Shown: positions 4,898-5,581 of the stretch, piece by piece | Layout: every line of letters begins with the position of its first letter | Position numbering within the stretch: position 1 is the first letter of the stretch | NCBI GenBank assembly: GCA_016209585.1 | Contig: JACQVU010000382.1 | Span: 1 to 5,581 of the forward strand | Direction of reading: 5' to 3' | Source: Planctomycetota bacterium | Lineage (GTDB): Bacteria > Planctomycetota > UBA8742 > JACQVU01 | Length of the DNA: 5,581 bases | Translations under genes and position numbers: made by a program | Notes under the pieces: generated by a model | Database searches by the model: none | What the model was told of the DNA's origin: nothing | Seen by the model: the letters and a program-made list of their open reading frames with translations, nothing else

Positions 4898-5581
4898 ATG
4901 CGCCGCGCATCGCTCGCCGCTCTTCTCGCCGCCGGGCTTGCCTTTTCGCTGACGACGCCGCTGATCGGCTGCGGCGGGCCGGAGGTCCAGGACGACGATG
5001 CCGCAGCCGCGGCGAAGCGCGACGAAGAGGCCCAAGCCGCCAAGGCCGCCTCCAAGGCCCGCGCGGCGGAGATCGCCCGGCGCGCTGACGCGGCTTCCGG
5101 CTCGCTCGACCGCACGCTGGCCGGAACGGAGCCCCTCGAGTCCATCGCCCCGCCCGTGCCCCAGCCGGCGGTCGCGCCGCCGGCCGCGGTCCCCGCCGAC
5201 CCGCCCCCGACCACTCCGCCGGCCGCCAGTGGGGGTGCGGGCGGGAAAAACCCCGGCGGACCGCCAGCGGATGGCGCCGCGCTTCCCAAAATGTCCGCCT
5301 CGCGCCCGGCGTGGGTCGGGCAGAAGGGGGGCGCGGGACAGTATTCCGAATCGGACTTCATCGTCGAGCAGGGGCTGGCCGACGCCAGCGGCAACCTCGC
5401 CAAAGACGTCGCCGGCGCGGAGACCGCCGCTCGCGCCAACATCGCCAAGCGATTTCTCGTGAAAGTCGAAGAGGTGGTGAACGCCCGGCGGGAGGAGTCG
5501 CTCACCAAGTCCAAGGCCGGGGAGAAGATTCTCTACCGCCACGACATCTCGGTTGACGCCCGCTCGGTGACCGCGATGAAC
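4898..5581 (+). CDS. LPP20-like lipoprotein 2, partial (runs off the right edge)
   Basis: The frame stays open for 228 codons to the last base of the window, so the C-terminus is missing. The start has a good SD and a clear lipoprotein signal: Arg2-Arg3, a hydrophobic core (5-19) and consensus lipobox LIGC with Cys25. Asp is absent at +2 (Gly), consistent with outer-membrane sorting under the Lol rule known for enteric bacteria. Residues 31-66 are an Ala-rich charged helix, possibly coiled coil. A Pro/Ala/Gly linker follows (84-127), of the kind that spans the periplasm or cell wall. From RPAWV (136-140) the protein resembles lipoprotein 1: EQGLADASGNLAKD (157-170), then AETAARANIAKRFLVKVEEVV (from 174), aligning with the ADAAARAKLAEVLKVKI helix of the upstream gene. 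The two are probably diverged paralogues. Function is unknown; an envelope-structural or scaffold role is inference. Confidence 0.82.
   Translation, partial: MRRASLAALLAAGLAFSLTTPLIGCGGPEVQDDDAAAAAKRDEEAQAAKAASKARAAEIARRADAASGSLDRTLAGTEPLESIAPPVPQPAVAPPAAVPADPPPTTPPAASGGAGGKNPGGPPADGAALPKMSASRPAWVGQKGGAGQYSESDFIVEQGLADASGNLAKDVAGAETAARANIAKRFLVKVEEVVNARREESLTKSKAGEKILYRHDISVDARSVTAMN

Noticed and set aside
4752..4952. Plus-strand 66-codon frame through the heptad repeats into lipoprotein 2
   Set aside because: Its product is mostly translated heptad repeat and it overlaps the well-supported lipoprotein 2 start in another frame.
4739..5542. Antisense frame (267 codons) opposite lipoprotein 2 and the heptad repeats
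   Set aside because: Part of it is translated repeat and the rest is Gly/Arg-rich shadow sequence. The + strand frame has a lipobox, SD and similarity to the upstream lipoprotein.

Overview
The window is GC-rich Gram-negative-type bacterial DNA (roughly two thirds G+C by eye) with all genes on the + strand: the 3' part of a tRNA-Gly gene with its terminator, a glycerate kinase gene, a complete homodimeric-type pyruvate dehydrogenase E1 gene (aceE), and two consecutive lipoprotein genes. The second lipoprotein gene runs off the right edge. The tRNA has no encoded CCA. Two lipoproteins with LPP20-like features point to a cell with an outer membrane, and several genes lack a Shine-Dalgarno (SD) sequence. 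This mix would fit a lineage such as Planctomycetota or Verrucomicrobiota, but the taxonomic call is a weak inference.

Layout: 1-69, tRNA-Gly(GCC), missing its first three bases. 82-109, intrinsic terminator. 126-1256, glycerate kinase. 1272-3959, AceE, 15 nt after the kinase and probably co-transcribed with it. 3960-4120, a spacer with an AT-rich patch, a strong GC hairpin, an 11-bp direct repeat and a doubtful 48-codon ORF that overlaps the next start as ATGA. 4121-4714, LPP20-like lipoprotein 1 with a strong SD. 4715-4897, a spacer mostly filled by an unusual 7-bp repeat element arranged as two opposing arrays. 4898-5581, LPP20-like lipoprotein 2, with a consensus lipobox, an Ala/charged helix, a Pro-rich linker and the start of an LPP20-like domain; its stop lies outside the window.

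The first two enzymes make a coherent metabolic pair. Glycerate kinase feeds phosphoglycerate into lower glycolysis, and AceE commits the resulting pyruvate to acetyl-CoA. The E2 and E3 subunits are not in the window. The two lipoproteins look like diverged paralogues sharing a P-[E/A]-W motif followed by an Ala-rich helix, and they probably act in the cell envelope; their exact job is unknown.

The most unusual sequence is the heptad element at 4720-4854. Its units (consensus RGTYGYC) run forward in the left half and reverse-complemented in the right half, so the two halves can pair into a long interrupted hairpin between the lipoprotein genes. No wholly new multi-gene system is evident.
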